A stretch of DNA of 64,000 nucleotides from CADEFX01 sp963806735 (GTDB lineage: Bacteria > Pseudomonadota > Alphaproteobacteria > Rhizobiales > Hyphomicrobiaceae). Under the pieces are notes generated by a model that was given only the letters and a program-made list of their open reading frames with translations, did not search any database and was not told where the DNA came from. The DNA lies in assembly GCA_963806735.1 (NCBI GenBank), contig CAWEBE010000022.1:124001-188000 (forward strand), given 5' to 3'. Every line of letters starts with the position of its first letter. The first letter of the stretch is position 1. The translations under genes and the position numbers were made by a program. Shown here in pieces: positions 42,473 through 51,852 of the stretch.

Positions 42473-43120
42473 TCAGGGCTTGGCCGACAGCACTACATCG
42501 CTCGCGTCCTTGTGCACTTCAAGGTGCATCTGCGAGGTCTGGGCCAGCCGGCAGGTGTAGTAGGCCTGGATGGTCATGGTGTCGAGCGGAGGCACCTGCT
42601 TCCCGTCCAGGAATTCGATGAGATGGAGCGGTGGTCGTGCACCCATGCCGCGACAGCGTACGAGGAAGCTCGGGTTCTCCAGCGAGCCGCGGATGGAGAC
42701 CTCAATCTCGCCGCCGCGCGGCAATGCGCTGACGGCAGACGCCACCAAATTGAGCAGCAGTTTGACCTTGTCCTTGCTCATGTGGCCTGACGCGCCGCGC
42801 CAGACCAGCTTGTGCTTGCCGTTGCCGAGAAAGCCGCGGCTGATCTGCTCGGCCGTGGCGAGATCGATCATCGATCCGGCCGATCCTGCCGCACCGAAGG
42901 CGAAGCGTGCGAATTGCAGTCGCGCCGAGGCCTGCTCAGTGACGTTGCGAATCACGTCCAAGGCATAGGATTTGGCTTCCGCGTCGTCCTCCTCGTCGAG
43001 GATCTCGAGGCCGTTGTAGATAGCGCCTACGGGGTTGATGATGTCGTGGCAGATCTTGCTGGAGATCAGGGCGGCGAGTTCAAGGTCGCTCGGCTGCGCG
43101 CGCTGGCTCATGGGGCCCAT
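42473..43120 (-). CDS. chpT: Histidine phosphotransferase ChpT
   Basis: 215 residues from ATG 43120 (MGPMSQRA), with 43111 as alternative. The phospho-His is in LISSKICHDIINPVGAI, the ChpT signature, followed by EILDEEDD and a degenerate ATP-lid-like C-terminal half without ATP-binding boxes. ChpT passes phosphate from CckA to CtrA and CpdR, controlling cell cycle and motility. The longer open frame upstream is Arg-rich and unlikely. Confidence 0.9.
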   Translation of the reverse strand: MGPMSQRAQPSDLELAALISSKICHDIINPVGAIYNGLEILDEEDDAEAKSYALDVIRNVTEQASARLQFARFAFGAAGSAGSMIDLATAEQISRGFLGNGKHKLVWRGASGHMSKDKVKLLLNLVASAVSALPRGGEIEVSIRGSLENPSFLVRCRGMGARPPLHLIEFLDGKQVPPLDTMTIQAYYTCRLAQTSQMHLEVHKDASDVVLSAKP

Positions 43121-43353
43121 GTTCCGTCTGGCTCGTCTTGGGTGCAAAGCAGGCTGCTCGAGCACAACTGCTCTCAACTCAAACGCGAGCCAACGGAAGG
43201 CCACTTGCACGAGGATAAATCCATCTGATACACGCGAGCCGTGCGTTGTGCCAAGCGGTCCCAGCAGGTTGGCGCCAGACGGGGCGCGATTCCCACCCGC
43301 TTGTCTCATTTCTGCCGCGCCTTACGGCACGCAAATCAACCACGTGGAGCCCA

Positions 43354-44181
43354 ATGAGCTCGTTCGATCACGAGCAGCTTGCTCAAGCTCTCCTGCCAGC
43401 AGTGCTGGAGGCTGGCGCCATCGAGATGCGACACTATCGAGAGGGTGTCACGGTCGAGACCAAGGCCGATGCGTCTCCGGTGACCGCGGCGGACAGGGAG
43501 GCAGAGGCGGTCTTACTGGCGGCGCTGGCGCGGGCTGCTCCTGGTATTCCCATCATCGCCGAGGAGGCTGTGAGCCAGGGCACGATCCCGGCCGTTGCGG
43601 CATCGTTCTTCCTGGTCGATCCGCTCGACGGCACGCGCGAGTTCATTAACCGGCGCGGCGAGTTTACGGTCAATGTGGCCCTGATCGAGCAAGGGCAGCC
43701 AGTGTTCGGCATCGTCTATGCACCGGCGCTGTCGGAATTTTACGCCACGCTGGGGGCGGCGCGTGCTGTCTTTGCGCGCATGGCGCCGCATGATGCTGGG
43801 AAGAACCTTGCTACGTACGGGGGGGCGGATATCCGCACGCGCAGCCCGGACCCGGACGCACTCACGGCCATCGCCAGCCGCTCGCATCCGACGCCGGAGA
43901 CGGACCAGTTTCTGGCCCACTTTCGCATCGCCGATCGCCGCTCCGCCGGGTCGTCCCTCAAGTTCTGCCTGCTAGCGCGAGGTGAGGCCGACATCTACCC
44001 ACGCCTCGGGACGACCATGGAGTGGGATACGGCGGCCGGTCATGCCGTTCTGGTGGCGGCCGGCGGATGCGTGACTGCGCCGGACGGGGCTCCGTTCATC
44101 TACGGCAAGGCAGCGGAGGGGTTCCGTAATCCGCATTTCGTCGCCTGGGGCACGCCCAAACCCATAGCTGCCGCCATGTAA
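43354..44181 (+). CDS. cysQ: 3'(2'),5'-bisphosphate nucleotidase CysQ
   Basis: 275 residues from ATG 43354. Inositol-monophosphatase-fold metal sites are visible: IIAEEAV Glu, DPLDGTREF (metal Asp pair) and the late MEWDTAAGHAVL Asp. CysQ hydrolyses PAP/PAPS by-products of sulfate assimilation in the cytoplasm. Divergent from chpT, the 233-nt gap between them likely holds both promoters. Confidence 0.92.
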   Translation: MSSFDHEQLAQALLPAVLEAGAIEMRHYREGVTVETKADASPVTAADREAEAVLLAALARAAPGIPIIAEEAVSQGTIPAVAASFFLVDPLDGTREFINRRGEFTVNVALIEQGQPVFGIVYAPALSEFYATLGAARAVFARMAPHDAGKNLATYGGADIRTRSPDPDALTAIASRSHPTPETDQFLAHFRIADRRSAGSSLKFCLLARGEADIYPRLGTTMEWDTAAGHAVLVAAGGCVTAPDGAPFIYGKAAEGFRNPHFVAWGTPKPIAAAM

Positions 44182-44318
44182 ATGAGCTCCGGCATGACTA
44201 AAGTGTGTGGCGGAGCATGGCTTGGCCACAGTTTGGTAACCTTTTGCGTCAACACTTCGTTCACTGTGCCTGTGGCCCCGCGTGCCTCGGGCCGGAGGTC
44301 GCGCCCTTTCGATCTTTC

Positions 44319-45212
44319 ATGGATCAAGCGATGTTCAAACCCGCTCTACGGTTTTGCCTGGCAGCCGGAGTGATCTTCGGCTTTGCAACTCTCAGCATGC
44401 CGCAATCGGCGCTGGCCGAGGAAGCCCCATCCATCCGTCTGGCGCAGTCGGGGGGCAGCGGCTACTACCGCTACGATCGAGCACCGTCCAACGACGGCTA
44501 TGTGGAGCGGGCGCCGGAAGGCGGTAACGACGCATATCGGGCGCCGCGCGCCGATGCCTGGCGCGCCCCGTCCCAGGGCCAAGCCTACGACCCAGCACAG
44601 CAGGATGACAGGTACGCAAGTCAGGATGCATTGCGCGGGCGCTACGGGCCATCGGGCCAGCACGGCGAGCCTTACGGGCGTGACTATAGCCGCGAGGGCT
44701 ATCCGCCGCCTCGGCGCGAGTATGACGACGGCACATTCTCGCCGGGCGAAATCCGGGATGCCGGCCACGGCTTCTTCGGCTCGGTGAGCAAAGGCCTCGC
44801 CAATGTGATCGAATATGCGTTCCAGAAGCAGGGCCGCCCGAACGGCTACATTCTGGGCGAGGACCTGAGCGGAGCCTTTGTTGCTGGTCTGCGCTATGGC
44901 GAGGGGTGGCTGTATACGCGTGATGCCGGCCGCCACAAGGTGTTCTGGCAGGGCCCGTCAATCGGCTATGACGCCGGTGCGGAGGGCTCCAAGGTCATGG
45001 TGCTCGTGTACAATATGCGCGATCCCTATGACATCTATCACCGCTTCGGTGGCGTGAATGGATCGGCCTATGTAGTCGGCGGCGTCGGCGTCATGTTCCA
45101 GACCTATGGCGATGTCGTAATGGCGCCGATTCGCGCCGGTGTCGGGCTTAGGTTCGGTGCCAACGTCGGCTATCTGAAATACACGCCGCGGCCCACCTGG
45201 AACCCATTCTGA
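44319..45212 (+). CDS. eipA: DUF1134 envelope protein, EipA-like
   Basis: 297 residues from ATG 44319, or 293 from ATG 44331. Signal peptide FCLAAGVIFGFATLSM is followed by a Tyr/Arg/Pro-rich linker of about 100 residues, then the DUF1134 domain (RDAGHGFFGSVSKGLA, EDLSGAFVAGLRYGEG, SIGYDAGAEGSKV, PIRAGVGLRFGANVG). In Brucella, EipA is a periplasmic protein needed for envelope integrity. The long linker is a feature of this lineage. Confidence 0.88.
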   Translation: MDQAMFKPALRFCLAAGVIFGFATLSMPQSALAEEAPSIRLAQSGGSGYYRYDRAPSNDGYVERAPEGGNDAYRAPRADAWRAPSQGQAYDPAQQDDRYASQDALRGRYGPSGQHGEPYGRDYSREGYPPPRREYDDGTFSPGEIRDAGHGFFGSVSKGLANVIEYAFQKQGRPNGYILGEDLSGAFVAGLRYGEGWLYTRDAGRHKVFWQGPSIGYDAGAEGSKVMVLVYNMRDPYDIYHRFGGVNGSAYVVGGVGVMFQTYGDVVMAPIRAGVGLRFGANVGYLKYTPRPTWNPF

Positions 45213-45364
45213 GGTAGCCGCCCGCGGCGGGCTGGAGCAGACGCGTTGGCGCTGCGCGCCTTCGTCAGCGTCATTTTGCTGTATAGTCGACATATAGAGA
45301 GAGGCACGCGTTCGATGGGGGACCGATGCTTCCATCAAAGGCAAACTCGCTCTAGTGTGTTAGC

Positions 45365-46846
45365 GTGATCACGATCCAGTCCGCAATGCTGATTGCGCTC
45401 GGCTTTCTCGCCGCGACGCTGCTTGTCCTGGTCGTGGCGCCTGCCTTCTGGGCGCGCGCCGTCCGGGTGACGACGCGACGCGTGAAAGAGGCGATGCCCT
45501 TCACGGAAGCGGAGATCCGCGCCGACAAGGATCGCATCAGGGTCGAGTACGCAATCCGCGTGCACAGTCTGGAGAACCAGGTCGAACAAGTCCGACTGGC
45601 GTCGGCGCGCCAGATGATCGATCTCAATCGCCGCGATGCGAGTATCAATGAGCTGGAAGCTGAGATCGAGCGGCTGAAGGCAACGCTCGAGGAGGCCCAG
45701 AATGCGCGCCGCGTGCTCGAGCAAACGGTGTCCGACCGGCTACCGCGCGTCGAGCAGCGGTTGAGCGATGCGAGAAAGCTGATCTTCAATCGCGACCGCG
45801 AAATCTCGGAGCTGAGCAAGACCGCCGATAAGCAGAGCCGGGCGTTGGCCGAGGCGGCCGCGATCAACGCGCAGCAGATGAGCGAGGTCGAGCGGCTGGG
45901 CACATCGCTGGCCACGCGCGGGGCGCGCAGCCAAGAGGGCCCGAGCGATGCCCGTTACGATGCCGAGGTGGCGCTGCGGTCGGAGCTGGAGTCTCTGCGC
46001 GCGAAAACCCGCGATCAGTCGCAACTGATCGGTCGTATGCAGAGCCAGATGGCGCGCTTCGGTGACGTGGCTGCGGCGACGGGCAACGCTGCGCGCGCAC
46101 CGGCGATCCTCGATGCGTCTGGGCGCGGATCTGTGGCCTCAGCGGGCGATGGCTCCGAGCCCACTTTTGACGGGCCGATGGCTGGTCCGCAGTGGCAGGA
46201 GCTGGAGGGTGAGCTGCGCAGGTCGAGGGCCCGGACCGAGGATCAGGCCGGGGAGATCGCGCGGCTCAAGGCGTCGCTCGCCGTCTTCGAGGCCGAAGGG
46301 GGCGATGAGCCCAGACTGTCACTGCGCGAAAGCAAGATCGGGCTCAAGGCTCGGCTCGGTGCGCTCGAGGCGCACAACGAGCAGCAGAAGGAAACGATCG
46401 CGAAGTTGCGCAGCGAGATTGCGGCCGCCAACGAGCGGCTTGCGCGCCAGGCGGCCCATTTCACCTCGGAGCTCAAGCGACTAGGCGCCGGCACACTGCC
46501 GGCCTCCGGACAGCCAAGACGACAGGGGGCTCAGCCGCGTGCGACGCTGGCCGAACGGGTGGCGCAGCAGCAGCGTACGGCATCGACCGCTGCCGACGAC
46601 GGCAAAAGCAATGGCAACGGCGCCAACGCTGACGGGCCTAATGGTGCCATAGTCGGCGACCATAGGGAGAGGGCGAAGGCCGCTGTCGAAGCCGGGACGG
46701 GATCGGGTGAGGCAAGGCCGGCACCGGGCGGACCGGAAGACGCAGGGAGCACCGCGACGGTACTTGGCGGTGAGGCCGAGGTGGTCGCGGTACAACGTAA
46801 GCCGCGATTGCTGGAGCGACTTTCGGGCCTCGCCAAGACGTCGTGA
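45365..46846 (+). CDS. Membrane-anchored coiled-coil protein
   Basis: 493 residues (GTG start). One N-terminal membrane helix (SAMLIALGFLAATLLVLVV, residues 6-24), a short basic loop, then a long coiled coil of Glu/Arg/Leu heptads (about residues 50-370), and a disordered Gly/Asn/Ala-rich C terminus. The topology puts the coiled coil on one side of the inner membrane, as in envelope scaffold or cell-shape proteins. No family name is known to me. A 102-nt gap separates it from the next gene. Confidence 0.75.
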   Translation: MITIQSAMLIALGFLAATLLVLVVAPAFWARAVRVTTRRVKEAMPFTEAEIRADKDRIRVEYAIRVHSLENQVEQVRLASARQMIDLNRRDASINELEAEIERLKATLEEAQNARRVLEQTVSDRLPRVEQRLSDARKLIFNRDREISELSKTADKQSRALAEAAAINAQQMSEVERLGTSLATRGARSQEGPSDARYDAEVALRSELESLRAKTRDQSQLIGRMQSQMARFGDVAAATGNAARAPAILDASGRGSVASAGDGSEPTFDGPMAGPQWQELEGELRRSRARTEDQAGEIARLKASLAVFEAEGGDEPRLSLRESKIGLKARLGALEAHNEQQKETIAKLRSEIAAANERLARQAAHFTSELKRLGAGTLPASGQPRRQGAQPRATLAERVAQQQRTASTAADDGKSNGNGANADGPNGAIVGDHRERAKAAVEAGTGSGEARPAPGGPEDAGSTATVLGGEAEVVAVQRKPRLLERLSGLAKTS

Positions 46847-46948
46847 TGGAGGTGGAGCGGCTCTATCGGGAGCCGTGGGCAAGAGCAGGCGGGTCGAGGG
46901 ACAAGGCGGGGGCCCGCTCGGGTATGTTGCGTCAGCGTGGAGTTCATT

Positions 46949-48262
46949 ATGTCGAGCCACGACAGTTCAGGTGACGGGGTCGTAGAATTCGGGGCGCCGG
47001 GGATCGGGGGGCAGGCAGCAATCGGCGAGCCTCAGTCCGGCCAACTGAACGCCGAAGCAGGGTCGGCCGGCGGCTTGACCCTCGATGAAGCGGAAAACAT
47101 CGCCGCGCGGCGCCTACACGAGCTGGCCATCCGGCTCGGCGACGGTGACGGCGAGAGCACAAGCGGTGAGCTTGGCTTGGCTACGTTCGATGCCGACCGC
47201 CATCTGCGCACACGGCTGGCGCGGCGCATAGCGAGCATCGGCAGCAGCGAGGGTAACGACGGGGAGGATAGTGCCCAATCCGCAGAAGATGGCATTAGGC
47301 TGCTCGCGGAAACCGGCGTGTGTGCCCGCTATGCCGTGAGCGACGCGCTGCCGCTCTCGGCGTTTGGCGACGGGCTTGCAGCGCTTTCACTCGGGCGCCC
47401 GGAGCTGCCGACGCCAGTGATCGCGAAGGATGAAACGCCGGCCGACGGCCTGACCGCCCATGCTCCGAGGAGCGTCGAGCTGCTCGCACCAGAGGAGCTG
47501 GATCAAGTTGGTGGCGACGCCGTTGATGCCGCCCCGCCGCAGGCCGATGCCATGCCCGAGTCGACGATGCGGTTGGTCGACCTCATCAAGGAGCAGCGCC
47601 TGCTTCTCGATCGGCTCGGACGCCTCGGCAGAATTCCGCTGGCGCTGGCGAGCGCCGCCAAAGACGTCAAGCCTGCGGATACGGCGTCTCAGATAGCGCG
47701 ATCAGACGCGGAGGAGCTGTTTGAGTTCGGTACCTACGCGCCGGAGCCCGCGCACTCGCGTGATACCGTGGACGATGGTCCGGATCCTGTTGCCATGTCC
47801 GCCGAGCAATTGATCGCGGCGCTCAAGGAGACGACGCCGGACGAAGAGGAGGAGCCGGAGCCTGCTGTCGAGCTCAAGCCCGCTCCCCCGATTGATCGAG
47901 TTGCGCCGAGCTTGCTACAGGAGTTGGTCGATCGCAGCCCCGACACCGCAGCGCGACCGCAATTCGTGCTGTATCAGCCAAGTCTGCTGCCTGGCCTCAG
48001 CACGACGGGTACCGGCCTCGTGCCCAGGGCACGGTCGTCGGGGTTGGCGGTCGAGGAGCGCCGGCTGCTGCCAGCCGCGCTGGAGAGCGATCCTGCACCA
48101 GAGCGTCCGCCGATTATCATCGAGCGCGCGCGGGCCGAGATGGCGGCGCTGGCCAGTGGAAGAGTGCCATTGCATGCGCCTCGGCCGAGCGCGGCAATCG
48201 GATTTTTCGCGGGCCTCTCGCTCTCGCTCGTGCTTGGCGTCGCGCTCTATTTTATGCTGTAG
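46949..48262 (+). CDS. Acidic protein with C-terminal membrane anchor
   Basis: 437 residues from ATG 46949. It is highly acidic and Ala/Asp/Glu-rich with no catalytic motif. A possible helical segment is at MRLVDLIKEQRLLLDRLG (about residues 206-223). It ends in one membrane helix (GFFAGLSLSLVLGVALYFML), making it tail-anchored. With the preceding coiled-coil protein it may form a membrane-linked pair (context only). No family is recognised. Confidence 0.7.
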   Translation: MSSHDSSGDGVVEFGAPGIGGQAAIGEPQSGQLNAEAGSAGGLTLDEAENIAARRLHELAIRLGDGDGESTSGELGLATFDADRHLRTRLARRIASIGSSEGNDGEDSAQSAEDGIRLLAETGVCARYAVSDALPLSAFGDGLAALSLGRPELPTPVIAKDETPADGLTAHAPRSVELLAPEELDQVGGDAVDAAPPQADAMPESTMRLVDLIKEQRLLLDRLGRLGRIPLALASAAKDVKPADTASQIARSDAEELFEFGTYAPEPAHSRDTVDDGPDPVAMSAEQLIAALKETTPDEEEEPEPAVELKPAPPIDRVAPSLLQELVDRSPDTAARPQFVLYQPSLLPGLSTTGTGLVPRARSSGLAVEERRLLPAALESDPAPERPPIIIERARAEMAALASGRVPLHAPRPSAAIGFFAGLSLSLVLGVALYFML

Positions 48263-48380
48263 CCGGCGCAACTGAAAGTTATTCGGCACGGGTCCACAGC
48301 TGCAACGCTGCCGTCCACATTGAGTTTGTGTGCGGGCGCGAGATGAGGCACGTTGGGCTTGTCGCCGCGACGCTCACGCC

Positions 48381-49661
48381 ATGCCCTATCTCCGCGAGCA
48401 GCTCAACACCTATCAGGTTCCCATTGCAGTTGCCGTCGCGGCGACAACCTTGGTCATTGCCGCCGCACTCGGCGTAACGGCCCCTGCGCTGATGCTTGCG
48501 ACAGCGCTGGCCTTCGGAGCGGCGCTGGTAGCGTTGCGGCTTTCCTCATTCCAATGGTTGGAGGGGACACGGGGGCGCAGCGAGGTGGCGCAAGCGGGCC
48601 GGCCGGCGGAAGCCTCGTGGCGGGCGATCGTGGACGCCATGACGGATCCGGTCATCGTGTTGAACCGGGAAGGTAGGGTGCTGCACAGCAGCCGCGCGGC
48701 ACGGGAGCTGTTTATCAATCTGCGCGAAGGCCAGGCGCTTCTACAGGTGAGCCGCAATCCGGATTTGCTCGCAGCCGTGGAGGTTGCGGTTACTGCCGGC
48801 TCGGTGCGAACGGCCCAGCTCCTGGAGCGCGTGCCGATCGAGCGTCGGTTGTCGGTGACGATTTCGCCGTTGCGCGAGGCTAATGGGGCATCCGGGGAGC
48901 CGGCCCTTCTCCTGGTCTTCAGAGACGTGTCGGAGGAGGAGCGGCTGGCGCAGATGCGGGCCGATTTCATCGCCAATGCCAGCCATGAGCTGCGCACGCC
49001 GCTGACCTCGCTCAGGGGTTTCATCGAGACGCTGCAGGGCCAGGCGCGCGACGACCAGGCCGCCCGCAAGCAATTCCTGGAGATCATGGCCGTCCAGGCT
49101 AGCCGCATGACCCGGCTGCTCGACGATCTGCTGTCGTTGAGCCGGCTCGAGATGCGCGTGCACGTGCCGCCGCGCGACGAGGTCGAAATCAACGAGATCG
49201 TCCAGGAGGTGACCGACCTGCTGCAGCCGATCGCGGAGGACGCGGAGATTGCCCTGGCGTTCGAGCCGGCGTCCGCAGCGCGGAATGTGCGTGGCGATCA
49301 CGACGAGCTGGTCCAGGTATTCCAGAACCTCGTGCAGAACGCGATCAAGTATGGGCGACGCGGAGGCCATGTGAACGTCCGAGTTGGACGCGAGCCGGGC
49401 CCGCGGGGGATGGGCGACCGCGTGACGGTCGAGGTCAGCGACGATGGTCCAGGCATTGCCGAGGAGCATTTGCCGCGCCTGACGGAGCGCTTCTATCGCG
49501 TCGACGTGACCGCGAGCCGCGACAAGGGCGGCACTGGGCTCGGGCTGGCGATCGTGAAGCATGTGCTCAACCGTCATCACGGCCAGCTTCGCATCCGCTC
49601 CAAGGTTGGCGCGGGCTCGACTTTCACCGTGCTGCTCGACGCATTGCCGGGAGGGCGCTGA
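48381..49661 (+). CDS. Sensor histidine kinase, PhoR-like
   Basis: 426 residues from ATG 48381. Two N-terminal membrane helices (residues 12-30 and 32-50), a PAS-like domain (AIVDAMTDPVIVLNREG), the phospho-His in NASHELRTPLTSLRG, and an HATPase domain with LVQNAIKY (N box), VSDDGPGI (G1) and RDKGGTGLGLAIV (G2). The kinase core resembles PhoR of Alphaproteobacteria. No response regulator or pst gene is adjacent, so it is either an orphan or its partner lies outside. Confidence 0.88.
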   Translation: MPYLREQLNTYQVPIAVAVAATTLVIAAALGVTAPALMLATALAFGAALVALRLSSFQWLEGTRGRSEVAQAGRPAEASWRAIVDAMTDPVIVLNREGRVLHSSRAARELFINLREGQALLQVSRNPDLLAAVEVAVTAGSVRTAQLLERVPIERRLSVTISPLREANGASGEPALLLVFRDVSEEERLAQMRADFIANASHELRTPLTSLRGFIETLQGQARDDQAARKQFLEIMAVQASRMTRLLDDLLSLSRLEMRVHVPPRDEVEINEIVQEVTDLLQPIAEDAEIALAFEPASAARNVRGDHDELVQVFQNLVQNAIKYGRRGGHVNVRVGREPGPRGMGDRVTVEVSDDGPGIAEEHLPRLTERFYRVDVTASRDKGGTGLGLAIVKHVLNRHHGQLRIRSKVGAGSTFTVLLDALPGGR

Positions 49662-49697
49662 GCCGGGCATGATGGCCGGAGTCAGGAAAAATCAGCC

Positions 49698-50549
49698 GTG
49701 CCGCGACGCGACCCGCACAACGTCACACGCTTCTGGGTGGACCAGGCCTTCCCGGGCCTCAGCCTGATGAGCGCCGAGTTCACGACGCACGAGTTTCCCC
49801 AGCACGTGCACGAGGCTTTGGTGGTGGCCGTGACCGAGCACGGCGGTTCGGTCGTCAAGAGCCGCGGCGTCATCGAGCAGGCGCGTCATGAGGCGCTGCT
49901 GGTGTTCAATCCAGGAGAGCCCCATGCGGGATGGATGGGCCGCAGCAATTTCTGGAAGTATCGCTCGTTCTATTTGGCGCGGCCGGCCATCGACGGGCTC
50001 GCGCGTGGTCTCGGTGTTGCGCGCCTGCCCCACTTCACGCGTAACCTGTTCACCGACCCCGATCTGATCGAGGATTTTCACAAGCTGCACGCCGCTTGCG
50101 ACGGCCTCGACCTGCAGAGCGAGCGAGATGAGATGCTGGTGACGGCCTTTGGCAAGCTGTTCGACCGGCACGGTAGCGGCGGCAGCCGTATCGCCCGTCC
50201 TCCCACCGATTGCGAGCTGCTGCGCCGTGCAACGGAGACCATGCGCCAGCGCTTTGCGGAGCCGCTGTCGCTCGAGGATCTGGCTTCGCCGCTGCGGCTT
50301 ACCAATTTTCAGCTCATCGGCCTGTTCAAGCGGAGCATGGGTCTGACGCCGCACGCGTATCTGACCCAGGTCAGGTTGAATGCGGCCTGCCGGCTCTTGA
50401 AACGCGCTTGGCCGCCGGCTGAGGCGGCCGTCGCCAGTGGCTTTTATGATCAAAGTGCCATGTGCAAGCATTTCAAGCGCTGCTATGCGATCACGCCGCT
50501 TCAGTTCGCGCGCGCCAATTGCATGGCGCCTCGGCCGGTGAGCCACTGA
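49698..50549 (+). CDS. AraC-family transcriptional regulator
   Basis: 283 residues with a GTG start at 49698. An N-terminal cupin-like sensor (THEFPQHVHEALVVAVTEHG, with His pair) is followed by two C-terminal helix-turn-helix motifs (LSLEDLASPLRLTNFQLIG and AAVASGFYDQSAMCKHFKR). The ligand and target are unknown. It starts 36 nt after the kinase and is followed by AlaX, so it may regulate nearby genes. Confidence 0.88.
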   Translation: MPRRDPHNVTRFWVDQAFPGLSLMSAEFTTHEFPQHVHEALVVAVTEHGGSVVKSRGVIEQARHEALLVFNPGEPHAGWMGRSNFWKYRSFYLARPAIDGLARGLGVARLPHFTRNLFTDPDLIEDFHKLHAACDGLDLQSERDEMLVTAFGKLFDRHGSGGSRIARPPTDCELLRRATETMRQRFAEPLSLEDLASPLRLTNFQLIGLFKRSMGLTPHAYLTQVRLNAACRLLKRAWPPAEAAVASGFYDQSAMCKHFKRCYAITPLQFARANCMAPRPVSH

Positions 50550-50631
50550 TCGCGCGCTCGGACGCGCAATTTTCACCAATACGCGCCCGCCTCCGCCTGC
50601 CAGATCAGCCGGGTAAGCGGAGGCGAGCGCC

Positions 50632-51363
50632 ATGCCACGTGCGTTCTACCATGATCATTCCGGCACTCTGCTGATCGAGACGGAGGTGCTGGATGCGGCG
50701 CCCGGCAAGGTGCTGCTGGCGCAATCGCCCTTCTTTCCTGGCGGCGGCGGCCAGCTTGCCGATCGCGGCGTGCTGCGCTGGGAGTATGGCGAGATCGTCG
50801 TGTCGGGCTTCGAGAAGACCGGCGGCAGGCTCTGGCATCTGCTGGCCGACCCGCAGGCGCAGCTTGCCGGACACGTGCAGGCGGCGGTCGACGCTGATTT
50901 CCGGCAGATGATGACGCAACTCCATACCGGCACGCACATCCTCAACGCCATCATCTTCCAGGAGTTCAACGGTGCGCTGGTGACCGGCGTGCAGATGAAC
51001 GAGGACGGCACCGCGCGCATGGATTTCGATTTGCCGGATACGAGCAACGATCGCTTGCGCGCCATCGAGGATCCGATCAACGCGGCCATCCGTCAGGACC
51101 TCGCCGTTAGCGACAGCTACATTCCGCTCGACGACGCTTACGAGGAGCCCGGGCTCATCCGCACGCGATCGGTGATGCCTCCGCCGACCACGGACGGAAA
51201 GATTCGCATCGTCGAGATCGCGGGGCTGGACCGGCAAGCATGCGGTGGCACGCACCTGGCCTCGACGGGAGGTTCCGGCCCAGTGCGCATTCTCAAGATC
51301 GACAACAAGGGCCGCCGCAACCGGCGCATCAAGATCGGGCTGGCCGACCGTATGGGCGGGTGA
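50632..51363 (+). CDS. alaX: Alanyl-tRNA editing protein, AlaX-type
   Basis: 243 residues. It has the zinc-binding AlaRS editing fold: HxxxH in QLHTGTHILNA, CxxxH in QACGGTHLAS, and the GGGGQLADRG motif. Stand-alone AlaX proteins hydrolyse mischarged Ser- or Gly-tRNA(Ala) to keep translation accurate. There is no synthetase catalytic domain. An AGCGGAGGCGAG site lies just before the ATG. Confidence 0.9.
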   Translation: MPRAFYHDHSGTLLIETEVLDAAPGKVLLAQSPFFPGGGGQLADRGVLRWEYGEIVVSGFEKTGGRLWHLLADPQAQLAGHVQAAVDADFRQMMTQLHTGTHILNAIIFQEFNGALVTGVQMNEDGTARMDFDLPDTSNDRLRAIEDPINAAIRQDLAVSDSYIPLDDAYEEPGLIRTRSVMPPPTTDGKIRIVEIAGLDRQACGGTHLASTGGSGPVRILKIDNKGRRNRRIKIGLADRMGG

Positions 51364-51372
51364 GGCAGCTGC

Positions 51373-51696
51373 TCACGAGCTGAGCGGTAGGCTTGATGAT
51401 CCCGCGATCTCGTAGTGCTGAACCGTGTGGTCGTAGTCGAGCAGCACGGCCTGGGCTTCTGGCTCAACGACGGCGACATCGGGTGTGGGGCCGGCGAAAA
51501 CCTCGACGGCCTGCATCGAGGACCAGAACGTCAGAACTACGATCTCCACGTTGGCGTCGTGGTCCCGGCGGAGCACCAGAGCTCCTTGGTGGCCGGCGAT
51601 TTTTGCGATCGCGGGGAACACCTGCGAGAGAGCATGCTCAGCATAGAGGGGCGCATTCTCCCTGGTTGCGTGAGCGCGCCAGGATCTCACAATCAT
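51373..51696 (-). CDS. Antibiotic-biosynthesis-monooxygenase-like (ABM) protein
   Basis: 107 residues forming a dimeric ferredoxin-like fold: VRSWRAHATRENAPLYAEH, then HQGALVLRRDHD, EIVVLTFWSSMQAVEVFAG. ABM proteins are small oxygenases or haem-degrading proteins. Many are of unknown role. No partner is visible. It converges on alaX. Confidence 0.75.
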   Translation of the reverse strand: MIVRSWRAHATRENAPLYAEHALSQVFPAIAKIAGHQGALVLRRDHDANVEIVVLTFWSSMQAVEVFAGPTPDVAVVEPEAQAVLLDYDHTVQHYEIAGSSSLPLSS

Positions 51697-51852
51697 CGCG
51701 TCCCTCCATGCGTGTTCGGTCCGGCAAGGAGGGTGGCGGCAGAGTCAGGCTGCGTATTGGTCAAAACTGTACGGCTGAACGTGTGCTCATAGACCCCCAG
51801 CCAGGGCGCGGGGGAGCCGGAGCTCGGCGGGCTGGGTCCCAAAGCGGGCCGC

